From: Corinectria fuckeliana
Taxonomy: Eukaryota > Ascomycota > Sordariomycetes > Hypocreales > Nectriaceae
Reading direction: 5' to 3'
Assembly (NCBI GenBank): GCA_019137255.1
Contig: WPDH01000245.1
Coordinates: forward strand, 62,001 to 126,000
Length of the DNA: 64,000 nt
Shown: positions 46,345 to 57,500 of the stretch, piece after piece
Layout: every line of letters begins with the position of its first letter
How positions within the stretch are numbered: the first letter of the stretch is position 1
Notes under the pieces: generated by a model
Databases searched by the model: none
Told to the model about the DNA's origin: nothing
What the model saw: the letters and a program-made list of their open reading frames with translations, nothing else
Position numbers and translations under genes: made by a program

Positions 46345-49300
46345 ATGGGGAGATCTCAGACCGCGACGCTTCCCCTGATCCCGCTCGCTCGAGGCACTAT
46401 CCTCCTCCCCGGTCTCGTCCAGCGCATTGCAGTCAACTCCAGCCGCCCCGACATCCCCGCTCTCCTCGCCCACGTCTACGAACGCGCCGCTACCAAGGGT
46501 CCCGATGGCCGCATCGACGGCATCCCCATCGCCTGCGTCCCCGTGTCGTCGCCCCTCGTCGGCACCAACGGCCAGCTCTTGATTGGCAACGCGGAGGACA
46601 TCGACAGCTCCCAGATCGAGGACGTCAACCCGGGCAGCGCCAAGGAGAAGGACCTGTACAACTTCGGTGTCGCGGCAAAGATCATTGGCATCGATGGAAG
46701 AGGCACAGGGGAGTTCGCCTTGCGCGTCGAAGGCACCTCTCGCATCCGTATCGACAACATCACTCGGGAGCGTCCCTTTTTCCAGGCAAAGGTCACATAC
46801 TTCACCGATGACAGTACGTCCATGCCCGCGTGTGCCGTTGGTCTCATAAATAGCTGACACTCTTAGTTTCTTCCCCTCCCGACCAGCAGCTTCAGGACCT
46901 CTTCACCCTACTGAAAACCCGATCGCGAGAACTTGTCACCATTCTAAGGATATCCTCCCTTCTACCTCGAACCAAGGGCAGCCCCGTGCTTTCGCCGTTG
47001 ATAACTAAGCGATTGGATATGCTCATAATGAGGAGGGAGATAAAGGATGCGGGACTGCTGGCCGACTTCATGGCTAACCTCGTCGAGACCAGCCACGAGG
47101 AAAAGCTAGAGGTCCTCGCCGCACTGGATGTCAAGGTGCGCCTGACAAAGGTCATCGAGCTGCTCGAGCGTCAAGTCGGAGGCATCAAGAACAACTTCAA
47201 GATTACTACCTTCGCAGCCATGCCCGTCCAGATCTTGGATCGTTTAAATGAAAACCAAAATCGCAAAGGGAATAATTCCCTACCCCAAATTCCAGGCATG
47301 GCCTTTGTTCCGCCCTCGGGACAGTTCCCTCCTGGCAACGACCAGGGTGATGATCAAGAGGCCAACGAGCTAGATGAGCTCAAGCGCAAGCTTCAGAATG
47401 CCAAGCTCCCTCAAGAAGCTGCCAAGACTGTGGACAGAGAGATGCGTCGGCTGCAAAAGATGATGCCCATGAACCAGGAGTATCAGGTTACCAGGAATTG
47501 GCTGGAAACCCTGTCAGAGATCCCCTGGGCGATCGTCACCGAAGACCGACTAGGCCCGGAGACGCTGCAAAAGGCCAAGAAGCAGCTTGACGAGGATCAT
47601 TATGGCCTGGATAGCGTCAAGAAGAGGCTCATTGAGTATTTGGCGGTGCTGAGGCTCAAGCAGTCCATCAATGACGACGTGGAGGATAAGATCAAAAAAG
47701 CCGAGGAAGAAATGGTCAAAACCGAGGAAGCGAAGGAGGAGGGGGCTACGGAAAAGAACGTGGCTGCCGAGGACGCTACAAAGCCGGAAATCGCCAAGCT
47801 GCAAATCCTGAAGTCTCAGCGCATGGTGGATAAATCCCCTATCATGCTCCTAGCGGGACCGCCCGGTGTAGGCAAGACGAGTCTGGCCAGGTCAGTGGCG
47901 ACGGCCTTGGGACGCAAATTTCACCGCATCTCTCTGGGTGGTGTCAGGGATGAGGCTGAGATTCGTGGCCATCGAAGGACCTATGTTGCGGCCATGCCTG
48001 GTCTCATCGTCCAAGGTCTGCGAAAGGTCGGCGTCGCCAACCCTGTGTTCTTGCTCGATGAGATCGACAAGATTGGGCAGGCCAATGTTCATGGCGATCC
48101 TTCGGCAGCTATGCTCGAGGTTCTGGACCCTGAGCAGAACAACAGCTTTCAGGACCACTACGTCGGGATGCCCATTGATCTCTCCAAGATCCTCTTTATC
48201 GCCACAGCCAACAGTCTAGACACTATCCCTGGTCCTCTCCTTGATCGAATGGAGACCATCTACATCCCCGGCTACACGACTCTGGAGAAGCGTCACATTG
48301 CGATACAGCACCTCATCCCCAAGCAGATCAGGGTCAACGGACTGGCCGAGAGCCAGGTTGCTTTCAACCAGGATGTGGTGTCCAAGATAATCGAGTCGTA
48401 TACTCGTGAATCCGGTGTTCGTAACCTCGAGCGTGAGATCGGCTCAGTGTGCCGCGCCAAGGCAGTCGAGTTTTCCGAAGCAAAGGACGGCGGGTGTGTC
48501 AACGACTACCAGGCGAACTTGACGGTCGACGATATCGAGAACATCCTGGGCATCGAGAAGTACGAGGAGGAGATTGCCGAGACGACGAGCCGACCCGGTA
48601 TCGTCACGGGTCTCGTCGCCTACAGCTCCGGAGGCAACGGCAGCATTCTCTTCATCGAGGTAGCTGATATGCCTGGCAACGGACGGGTGCAGCTCACTGG
48701 CAAGCTCGGCGATGTTCTCAAGGAGAGCGTCGAAGTCGCCCTGACTTGGGTCAAGGCACATGCGTTTGAGCTAGGCCTGACACCAGAGCCCACCACCGAC
48801 ATCATGAAGGAGCGTAGCATTCACGTCCACTGTCCCTCGGGTGCCATCCCCAAGGATGGTCCCAGCAGCGGTATCGGCCAGGCCGTGGCCCTGATTTCTC
48901 TGTTCTCGGGCAAGCCAGTCCCACCGTCCATGGCCATGACAGTAAGTTCTTTTTTTGGTAGATTTCCTGATGAGAAAGTGGTTGATGGGCTCACATTTCT
49001 TGTACTACAGGGCGAGATTTCTCTCCGGGGCCGAGTCACAGCCGTCGGAGGTATCAAGGAGAAGCTCATCGGCGCCCTCCGAGCGGGAGTCAAGACGGTG
49101 TTACTCCCCGCCCAGAATCGCAAGGATGTCAAGGATTTACCACAGGAGGTCAAGGATGGACTCGAGATTCTCCACGTCAGGTGAGCGCACATTCATTATC
49201 CCTTGCACCTTCGCCACCGGCGCTCCCTTGGTGGCACCATCCTTCCGCCTCTCGTTATGTCCCGATGACGGAAACTAGTGTTACTGACACATGTCTTGAA

Positions 49301-49391
49301 CAGCCACATCTGGGAGGCGATCCGTCTTGTCTGGCCAGATTCACATTGGGCCGATGACAGCAACTTCCGAGGCATCGAGCCCCGACTGTGA
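46345..49391 (+). CDS. Peroxisomal Lon protease homologue (LonP2 type)
   Basis: Four exons (46345-46813, 46867-48941, 49011-49180, 49304-49391) give 933 residues. It is an ATP-dependent serine protease that degrades damaged or unassembled matrix proteins. The N-terminal Lon substrate domain (TLPLIPLARGTILLPG) comes first. The AAA+ module has Walker A GPPGVGKT at 487-494 and Walker B VFLLDEIDK with D554/E555. The protease domain has catalytic Ser823 (KDGPSSG) and Lys866 (GGIKEKL). There is no mitochondrial presequence, and the C-terminus is Pro-Arg-Leu, which fits the broad PTS1 pattern; with the insert-containing fungal architecture this points to the peroxisomal rather than the mitochondrial Lon. 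The third exon is preceded by a 69-nt intron without stop codons, which could be misread as coding. It is divergent from RFA2. Confidence 0.94.
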
Positions 49392-52300
49392 TAAAGCCTG
49401 CAGCAGCTTGTTTTCCTGTACCCATGGCATTGTTCGGGCGTCTTCCTGCCCCCATGCTTCCAAGTCTTGTTGGTGCGCCGAACCTGTTCTGCAGCGTTGA
49501 AACGTCTCGTAGCGATAACGCGAACGAACCCCCGTTCCGGGGAAGATGGCAACGACACCCAGCATGGCCTAATTCAGCCCGTTTTGCGATGCGTCCGGCC
49601 GGCGATGCGGCTTCCCGTCCCACAGGGACTGACTACCCGTGATCCCACGCTGTCCTTCCCTTGGTGCCAAGGACGCCTCACGCAGGCGCACAGCACCCTC
49701 GTTTCATTTATTTTATTATGCGTCCTGCAGCATCGAGACAGCAGCAGTGGCGTCTCGGGTGAAATATAGTCGACGAAAGCACCGACTCGTCTATCTCCTG
49801 CGTGGTAACCTCAAAAGACTTGCACGGCAAGCGAACATGGAGGTCATCGTGTCACCCGCCAGGTGTCTCAGTCCGACAGTGGAGGGGAACGAATGGGATA
49901 TGTCTTGTCTCTGTGTGAGAGCCGGCTAGGAAACCTCGTCCCCGTTGCACATGCGCTGGGTGAGTCGCGTCGGAGAGAGCGCGCGGTGCGAGTGTCTCTT
50001 GCACACGGGGACAATCATGCGAGGCACTAGAGACTCGCTCGCAGGTAGCAAGTAGCAGGTAACAGGTAGCAGGATCACAAGACAGGTTAGCGAGGACAGG
50101 TGCTTGGGTTTGACGCAGAAGGACTCGGGCATCTTTTTTAGGCGTTTTTGCGTGCTTTCATCGTGATGGCTTCGCCTTGGATCCAGAGCCACAATAGAAT
50201 GTCTGATCTATCACCTAGCATAACTGTAGCGAAATCACCGAACATGCATATCTTCAGCATGACCGATCGACGTAGGAGTACTCCCTATCATATGCGGCTG
50301 AGATCACGAATACCTGTAGAGCCCCCCCTTGCCTCCTTTTTGCAGTCTATCAGTCCAAATGAAGCAAGACCTGCCTAGACTAGACATTGTTAGTCTAATA
50401 GTCAAGACGGGCTCGCAGCCACGCTCGCCACCCAAACGCCCTACGGTCGATCCAACTTTCAACGAGTCCGTCTCCTGATTAACCTTTCAAGGCTTCTTCC
50501 ATGGCCCTCACCCAGGATCAGCGTTGGAATACGAATCATATGAGGGCCATTGGCCCCGTTCAGTCCACCACCTTGCGCTGGCTCGGATCGCCGTCTCGAT
50601 AGTCTATTCTCCGGTCCTGCAAGGAAAGCCTTGCCCACGGAAGAAAAAGAACCGAGACGAAAGCCGGCGGAGCAGCAAATATGAGAACCAAAAATGTTCA
50701 TTTTGCTTCGTTTCTCCTACCTGTCATAGTTGTTGCTTCAGGAAAGGATTCTCGACCGGGGGAGGGGCCAAGAGGGAAGCTGCGTAGGAACTAGCTCGGC
50801 CTCTTTTACTCCACCGTCTCAAGCTTACACCGCTGCTTGAGTGCGACTCCGATGCTAAATTGCGAACCGGCGACGTCGTTTTTCTCTCTCTCTCTCTGCA
50901 ATCGCAATGAACCAGGCCCTTAGCGGGTGGAGGCCTCAGCTGAAAGCACGGCGCTGATTCATTCAGATTGTCTTCGCCGCCGTCGTTTCCAAGAGAGTCA
51001 AGTTGGGGGAGCTAAGACACAAGATACATGGACAAGGGAAGAGAAGAGGGGAGAAACGTTGCTTTTTTCTCCCCGAGCGTTGTGGGCTGCCGGTCAGCAT
51101 GGCTGGGTTTGCTGGGCCGGCTACTGCAGGCGTGACATCGACCGCATATGTACTCCTATGATGGGGATCGACGGCGGCGGGTTAGCCATGTGCGAGATAT
51201 CTCGTGGCTTAAGCGGCGGTGTGGTGGTGCGAGTTCTGTAGGGTAAGTTTTCTGCGGCGTGTAGTTGAGCTGAGACGCTGTGTTCAGATGATGTGAGATT
51301 CCTACCTACCTGACCTTCGTCAAAGATGTTGTTGGGGACGGGCTGGAATGATTCTCAAGGCTGGAATGATTCTCAAGGCTGGAATGATTCTCAAGGCTGG
51401 TGGCGCTCGTAGCGTGTGTGCAGGCCCATCAGATAAGACATCGAGATGCCCTGCAGGAAAGCCTCTGCATTTGTTGGCCGATCCCGTCTCACGCGAAGAA
51501 CGACTCGCGACTCGTGGCAAGCCAAAGGTAACTAGTTCCCACGTCTCAGACTCGTATGTAAATGTCCTCCAACCACCAAAAGACAGTGATAAAACTAGCT
51601 AGCTGTCTTGTCTTTGCCGGCGGCACTAGAAACGATCGGTAGGAATGAATCACATCGTGACTATCACTACGCCAGAGTGAGTAGTCTAGTATCCTCTGCG
51701 ATGAGTTGAAGGGGATGACGACCAGCCCACAAGGGCATACGACCACAGTAAGTTATCCCAATCAGAGTTGGAAGGCCGGATCTAACATGCTGCGTTTTCG
51801 TATTTCCTGTCGTTTCGTTGTCGTCGCCGTTGTTGTTGGCACCGTCGTCAAGGAAGGCTCGCAAGCGGCTTCATAACGTGCTTCACCAGAGCCCCTAGGG
51901 CATTTTCCCGAGGAGACATTGCAGGTTCATCGTGGCTTTGTGCAGGGATGCGCGACGAGATCAACCTCGAACCCGTGACTCGGACCTTGCCTATAGCATG
52001 AATCAGCCTGTCTCTTATACCGCACCCTGAACGTAGTATGTAGTATTCGTAGGCATGGCGATCGGCCCTAGCCCTATTGCCCAACCTATAAGCCGCCCTT
52101 CAATAGCCTGTTCGTCTCATATGTCGCACGTCTGGCTCTGGTCTGTTGGTTCTCGATCGGCCTTGGCTGAACATCGCGCCTATGGTGACAAGTGACCAGA
52201 CCGACTGGATTACGGGGCCGGTTCCGTCTGCAAGGACACAGGCGCGTCCCAAAACTCCGGGCCTTTGATCGTCGTTAGGTGCCCTGCGCATGTAGCACAT

Positions 52301-53630
52301 GTCTCGGGTGCGTCATCTGCCGTTGTTGGCCATGCGTCACCACATCAGAGCTTCACCGGTACGTAATGGTTCACCGAGAGTCCGAGGGGAACAACCGACC
52401 ATGCTAGAAGTCACTCCTCCATACCGCACTTACCAGTATTAGAGTCGCAAGCCAGACCACTTCCGATAGATTCATGGTGGCATCGAAAGGTTGCCCCCCC
52501 CGCCGGAGAATAATCGAGGCGTTTTTTCTTTCCTTTTTCCCTTCCCCTCCCTTTCCTTTCCAACGAAATGAGAGCGATCATCGTCCAGGGCAGGACGGGA
52601 AAAAAATCTCCGTCTGGCCAGTTAGCGAGCGAGCCAGGGGCTGAAAAGGCTTGGAGCACTTGGGCGACTTGGCGTACGTACATGTACATGCATAGTTAGT
52701 ACTGGACGGGAATGGAGGGGCGTGAGAGAGGATTTCCCCCATGGTGCGTCCTCTGGGCGGAGTCGGGTGTGATCGCGTGCAGCAAGAAGGATCGCATTGA
52801 GGCCTGTGACAGGGACGCTACCGAATCAAGGAGAGATGAACCTTCTCCAGCGATGCCGGCAACGACCTGTGCTTCAAGTTGACGACGGCTGGAGACCCTG
52901 CCCCTGTCGGACACAGACTAGGCGCAGGGGGGGAGGGCATATTTTGGGAACACGGCTCTGTCCTGTGCTGGGGCATTTCATCCGCCCTCGGCCGTTTTGC
53001 CAATGCCAAGCTATCGACACAGTAGTGAGAATAGCTGCATCGACGGGCCCTGCTTGGTTGGGCGACGGAGCCAAGCTCGGTTGCGAGGTGACGTTGGAAG
53101 ACGCCTGCGCTTGCAGAGGGCTGGACGGTGGAGCCTTGCGCATGGCCATGACAGTGTAGAAGCATCGTCATATCATATCATGTGGTCCAAGGGTCCCCAT
53201 GTCACGGAAGTTTACCTTCATCATGTCACTTGCCAACACTTATGTACATACCTACTTAACTTAAGTTAGCGCTTCCCGTCTCGGAACCGCAAAACGACCT
53301 CAGCCGTCACGGTCGAGGCCGCAGCACGGGCCGAGATGTGTTCGTACGTGTTCTGGAGCTCATCGCGATAGTCTAGTCAGTCATTGCTGAGACGGGGAAA
53401 CCGGTCCGACGCCCATCGGCGGGGGGTGTGACGACGTTCGGCGTCATCATCGTCCAGCTCTTCTTTTCAGCTCCTGCTCGTGGCATTTCCACAATTTGAT
53501 TAGCGTCACCATGACTTGAGTACTTCGAGTTGCTGAGTTCTTCAGGGCCGTCGTCGGTTTAGGTTTAATGAGGTGAAGTGACATCGAGATTGATCAAAGG
53601 GGCCCGGCCGGACTCCTTGCAGGGAGTCAA
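49392..53630. other. Gene-poor region downstream of LonP2
   Basis: After the LonP2 3' end I find no supportable gene. It contains an 18-bp minisatellite (51341-51400), a stretch of related words around CAGGTAGCA near 50040, a CT run near 50884, and overlapping opposite frames at 52797-53171 that lack domain or splice evidence. Confidence 0.55.
51341..51400. repeat. 18-bp minisatellite, 3 units
   Basis: Three identical copies of GGCTGGAATGATTCTCAA, followed by GGCTGG. The period is a multiple of three, so one plus-strand frame reads a repeated MILKAG; I do not think it is translated. Confidence 0.95.
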
Positions 53631-54022
53631 CCTCGAATTTGTGCTTGGCTCTACCCAAAATGTCAACGTCAAATTCCGAATCAGATATGAGACCCGCCCA
53701 CCCAGCTCCAAACGCTTTTGTTTATGTCGAATTTGAAGGATGAGAGCAGTGTACGGACGGACGAAGAGGCCGAGACGGCCGCCTTTCTGACAAGTCCAAG
53801 CTGTTTTGCCCCCCCCCCCCCCCCTCCNNCCTCGAATTTGTGTTTGGCTCTACCCAAAATTTCACCGTCAAATTCCGAATCAGATATGAGACCCCCCAAC
53901 CCAGCTCCAAACGCTTTTGTTTATGTCAAATTTGAAGGATGAGAGCAGTGTACGGACGGACGAAGAGGCCGGGACGGCCGCCTTTCGGACAAGTCCAAGC
54001 TGTTTTGCCCCCCCCCCCCCCG
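53631..54022. repeat. Near-identical direct duplication around a 2-base gap
   Basis: Copy 1 (53631-53824) and copy 2 (53830-54022) are about 194 bp each and differ at only a handful of positions (for example GTGCTTGG against GTGTTTGG, and TTTCTGAC against TTTCGGAC). Each ends in a C homopolymer (16 and 15 C). NN lies between them at 53828-53829. This pattern suggests the two ends of adjoining contigs were not merged, though a true tandem duplication is possible. Confidence 0.85.
53828..53829. other. Assembly gap (NN)
   Basis: Two undetermined bases directly after a 16-C homopolymer and a few further bases, and before the second copy of the local duplication. Confidence 0.99.
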
Positions 54023-54463
54023 GTTCCCTTTCTGCCATATTGGGCAATTGGCTTGGCTGGCTATATGAGTACGGTAATTCCAGCCGCCTGCGAGGGATAG
54101 ATGCACAGTTTTGAACTGTTTTACACAGATGGATTGAAGGACCTCGACCAAGACACAGCGTGGCCTTGGCCCAGCGCGCGCTCGTACGATGGTCACAGCG
54201 TCTCTCATGGCCATCCAGGCCAACAGAAATATTGAGGAGATGTTTGCATATAGATTGCTTCCTACGCCGCAACTGAGTTTCTCATCTCGCTCGCGTTTCT
54301 GCGAGGGCTGTCAAGACCCTGACCTGCGGTGTTCGGCCTCTCAGCGACGAGGCTGCTTGGGGGGGGTTGACAAGCTGCGAGCCTGCAACTAACCCAACAA
54401 GGAAAGCCTGGGGCAGGTGAAAGGACCTTTCTGTATCGGGTGTTCTGAATGGCCTGGTTGGTA

Positions 54464-54516
54464 ATTGGGGGGGGGGGGGGGGCCCCGTNNATTGGGGGGG
54501 GGGGGGGGGGGCCCGT
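54464..54516. repeat. Duplicated G-homopolymer motif around a second gap
   Basis: ATT, 16 G, CCCCGT (54464-54488) is followed by NN and then ATT, 18 G, CCCGT (54491-54516). The same word is present on both sides of the gap, as at 53828, so this also looks like an unmerged overlap at a homopolymer. Confidence 0.85.
54489..54490. other. Assembly gap (NN)
   Basis: Two undetermined bases between two copies of the same poly-G motif. Confidence 0.99.
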
Positions 54517-57500
54517 TAACGACGATGTCAGGCTGCATGTGGAGAGACAGGCGAGGGTCCACTGCCATGTGCCATGTGTCCGTGTGTCGCGTCCGTGGCT
54601 GTCCCAGACGGTGCTTGGTAACAGGGAGCAACCCTGTATATCCCTCGCTGAGTTGTGATGTCGGAGGTGCTAACATTGGGGGCTGTTCTATGTCTTGTTT
54701 GCCTGATGGCAATGACACTGACATCGGCCTTGGTTGCGTATGTAGGAGTACGAAGTACAGGTAATGACACCGCACTTCAGGAGATAATAGCTACAGACGA
54801 CTTTGAGGCGTTGATTTTCGCGGTGATCGTTGTACCCAGCAGAACCCCAGCGACGTCCGGCCATTCTGTGGCGGCACCGGTTGTCTGCAAGTACATATGT
54901 ACTATGTAAGGGATGACGCCCTAGCTTGGTGCCAAATATCCCGGCGGAGGGTAGCTTTTGGAGCTAGCGATCAAGGGTACGGAGAATGCCGTCCCGGGGA
55001 GCGATCGACGGGCTATCGTCCTGATGGGAGGCTGGAGAATGATAGCGAAAGGAAGCGGTCGAGTGGCTTGGGCAAGTCGTGATGTCTGAGGCGTAAGGAG
55101 TAGGACGTCGTTCGCTGGCTGGCTTGACTGGGCTGAGTCGTAGGTCGCCTTTGCTTCACCCTCCCTTTCTTCCGACGAGACGAGTGGACTATTACTGGAA
55201 CTAGCCGGTCGCAAACCCGCCGTTGGCAGCGTCGATCATCTAGTGCCATTGGCGTCGCTAATAAAGCAAGCTTTGGGCACGGGGTTTTGTTGAAACTTGG
55301 GCGCACCGGCGGAGTAATTCCTCGTTGTGTCTCCGCTAGGTGGCAACTGGCAAGATTGCGAAGTTGTCGAGGTGCAAGGGAGCTCTCGCCTTCATAGCAG
55401 GTAGCTGGACTTACGGAGCACCTACCCACCTTAGGTAAGGCAATGTTGGTTGTTCGTCCGTTGAAAACCCCGATCGAGACCCGCAGGTCATAAGCTTCCT
55501 CGTATACGGAGGACCCTTGCTGGCATAGGGTAACTAACTATCTTTGATAGTTGCTGGCCGTTAGACCAACGTCAAAGTTCAAGGCCTGGTCCGTGGGCGC
55601 CAGGAAAGCCTCGGACCTGAAATGAATGGGTGGAAGCTGCGGCGTCATGGGCGTCTTCATCTTCTCAGAAGCTTCGAGGAACCCCGGCTGCGAATCCTCT
55701 TTCTACCCTGTTCGTCGTTGCCGGCCGAGGCAGTGAGTGGATCGGGGGTCTCGCCTCGACCTTGCATGCTTGTGCTCGTACCCATGCTCGCGCCCGATGC
55801 AACGCCTGTTTTCTGCAGCTTCTGCACTCTGTATAGTTCGTGGTAGTACCTATTTGTGCCTCGTTGTAAGGTTTTAACATTGTGGGAGCCAGCACCCACC
55901 TACGGCTCCTCAAAGTAGATGAGGTCATCCTGTTCGTACACAGGCGTGGCTGGTTACCGATGGCAGCCGGACCCCTGGCGTCTCGAGCTGCCGTGTAACT
56001 ATTGATGGTGTAGGAATTTCGCATCCGACGCCCCTTTTGATGACTTGGTAGGTTGCACACAAACCAAAGGCTGGCAACAGCGAGTCGTGCCAATCGAAGA
56101 ACCACAGTTTGGAACCCGCCTTTGATACGCCCATAGTTCGATCCTACGGAGTAAGTTCGTCGTTGTCAGTGAGTTGAGCCTCATGGGTTAATTCCCCGCA
56201 GGACGAATTAGTATTTGATCGCTTCCAAGTCCTCATGCATCCCTAAACCTTCCTCCTTACCGTCTTTTCATTGACGGCGTATCCAAACCTAAGTTGCGAC
56301 TCTTTCCTGCTATCAACATCATCGCTCGGCATGTCTCAGGCTCGGCGCCACATCCGCCTACGTACCCAGCAACATGCGAATCATGAAAACTGTCCTCGGA
56401 CTTTGACTCTGCCCGTCCGGCAGCCGAGCATGTTACATTGTCTCAGACCCTTCTGACGACCTCATTTGCTAGCCAGCCCCCGTCGATTCACGGCTCTGAA
56501 GGGCCAGTGCATCTAAAGAGAGAGAGGAAGGTCGACGTTTCGTGAGTCAAGTCTGGGATCAATAAAATGACAGCCAAAGCACTAGCCGGCAAGGCATTGG
56601 TGCTGATATCCACCCTGAACCGCCTGACTGGAGCCGAGCCGCTTGCCACCTCCGTAACAGGCTCAGCCCGCAAGAATCCATCCCAGGTGCAGTAGATAGG
56701 TGTTAGACGCCTGAGGCTTCCTAAATCCGTACACTCAGGAGAGAAAGAGACGTAGAAGAATCAGCCAATTGAATGAGAATCTGCACTAGTATCCTCTATG
56801 CAAGGATCCTCTAGCCCATGGATCGACATAGTAAATCTGAAACGTACCTACCGTTCGCCCTGCGCGATCAGTCCTGTAAACCAGACGAGATACCATGTGC
56901 CACGATGGGGATGTGGTTAATTAAAGTTGGCTGACATTGCAAACGCCAGAACCGGAGCGAGGCTTGGACTACGGGGAGCAGCTTGGCAGGGGCCAGGTCG
57001 TATCTCAGAAGAAGGCCGGAGCGCCAGTCTTCTTCATGACTGTGGCATCATTTCCGGTATATGTGTGTGTCTCAGGTGAAGGAGGCTGACAGGTGGGAGG
57101 GGTTCGAGGGCTTGATCTATGTACATACATGCAGTGCTGTGGCGTGCTGCGGCTGTTTTGGTTCAACGGTTCTGTGTGCTAAGGGCCTTTTGTGGTCCAT
57201 TGGCGACGTCGAGGCGCATCCAGACCTACCCATCAGTGGAAGCTCAGAGTCGGGCCAATAAAGGCGGCTTGTTGCTAGGGGGCTGCGTGTGCCTGCTGGC
57301 TCGGACTACGTCGTCGAGTTCGAGATGCTAGCCGAAGTGCCCGGTGATCCGCCCAGATCTCAAGGCCTAGCCCCCCCTGTGAGTCGGAGCATATATGGAC
57401 CTGACTGCTAGATGAGATGAGCAAGGAGCTCTGCAGAAGTCAAGTCACCGGTCTGTACTTTATAGGCTGTATGTAATAGTGGCTCTCAAAATCTCCGTGG

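Noticed and set aside
51735..51749. Resemblance to the 5' end of fungal 5S rRNA (GCATACGACCACAGT)
   Set aside because: Only about 13 of 15 bases match and the rest of the 5S sequence does not follow.
51964..51990. tRNA-like B-box (GGGTTCGAGG on the minus strand)
   Set aside because: The flanking bases do not form a T-stem and no acceptor stem or plausible anticodon arm can be drawn.
54658..54909. Small frame with a hydrophobic N-terminal segment
   Set aside because: It could encode a membrane peptide, but it follows an assembly gap and has no family resemblance or splice context.
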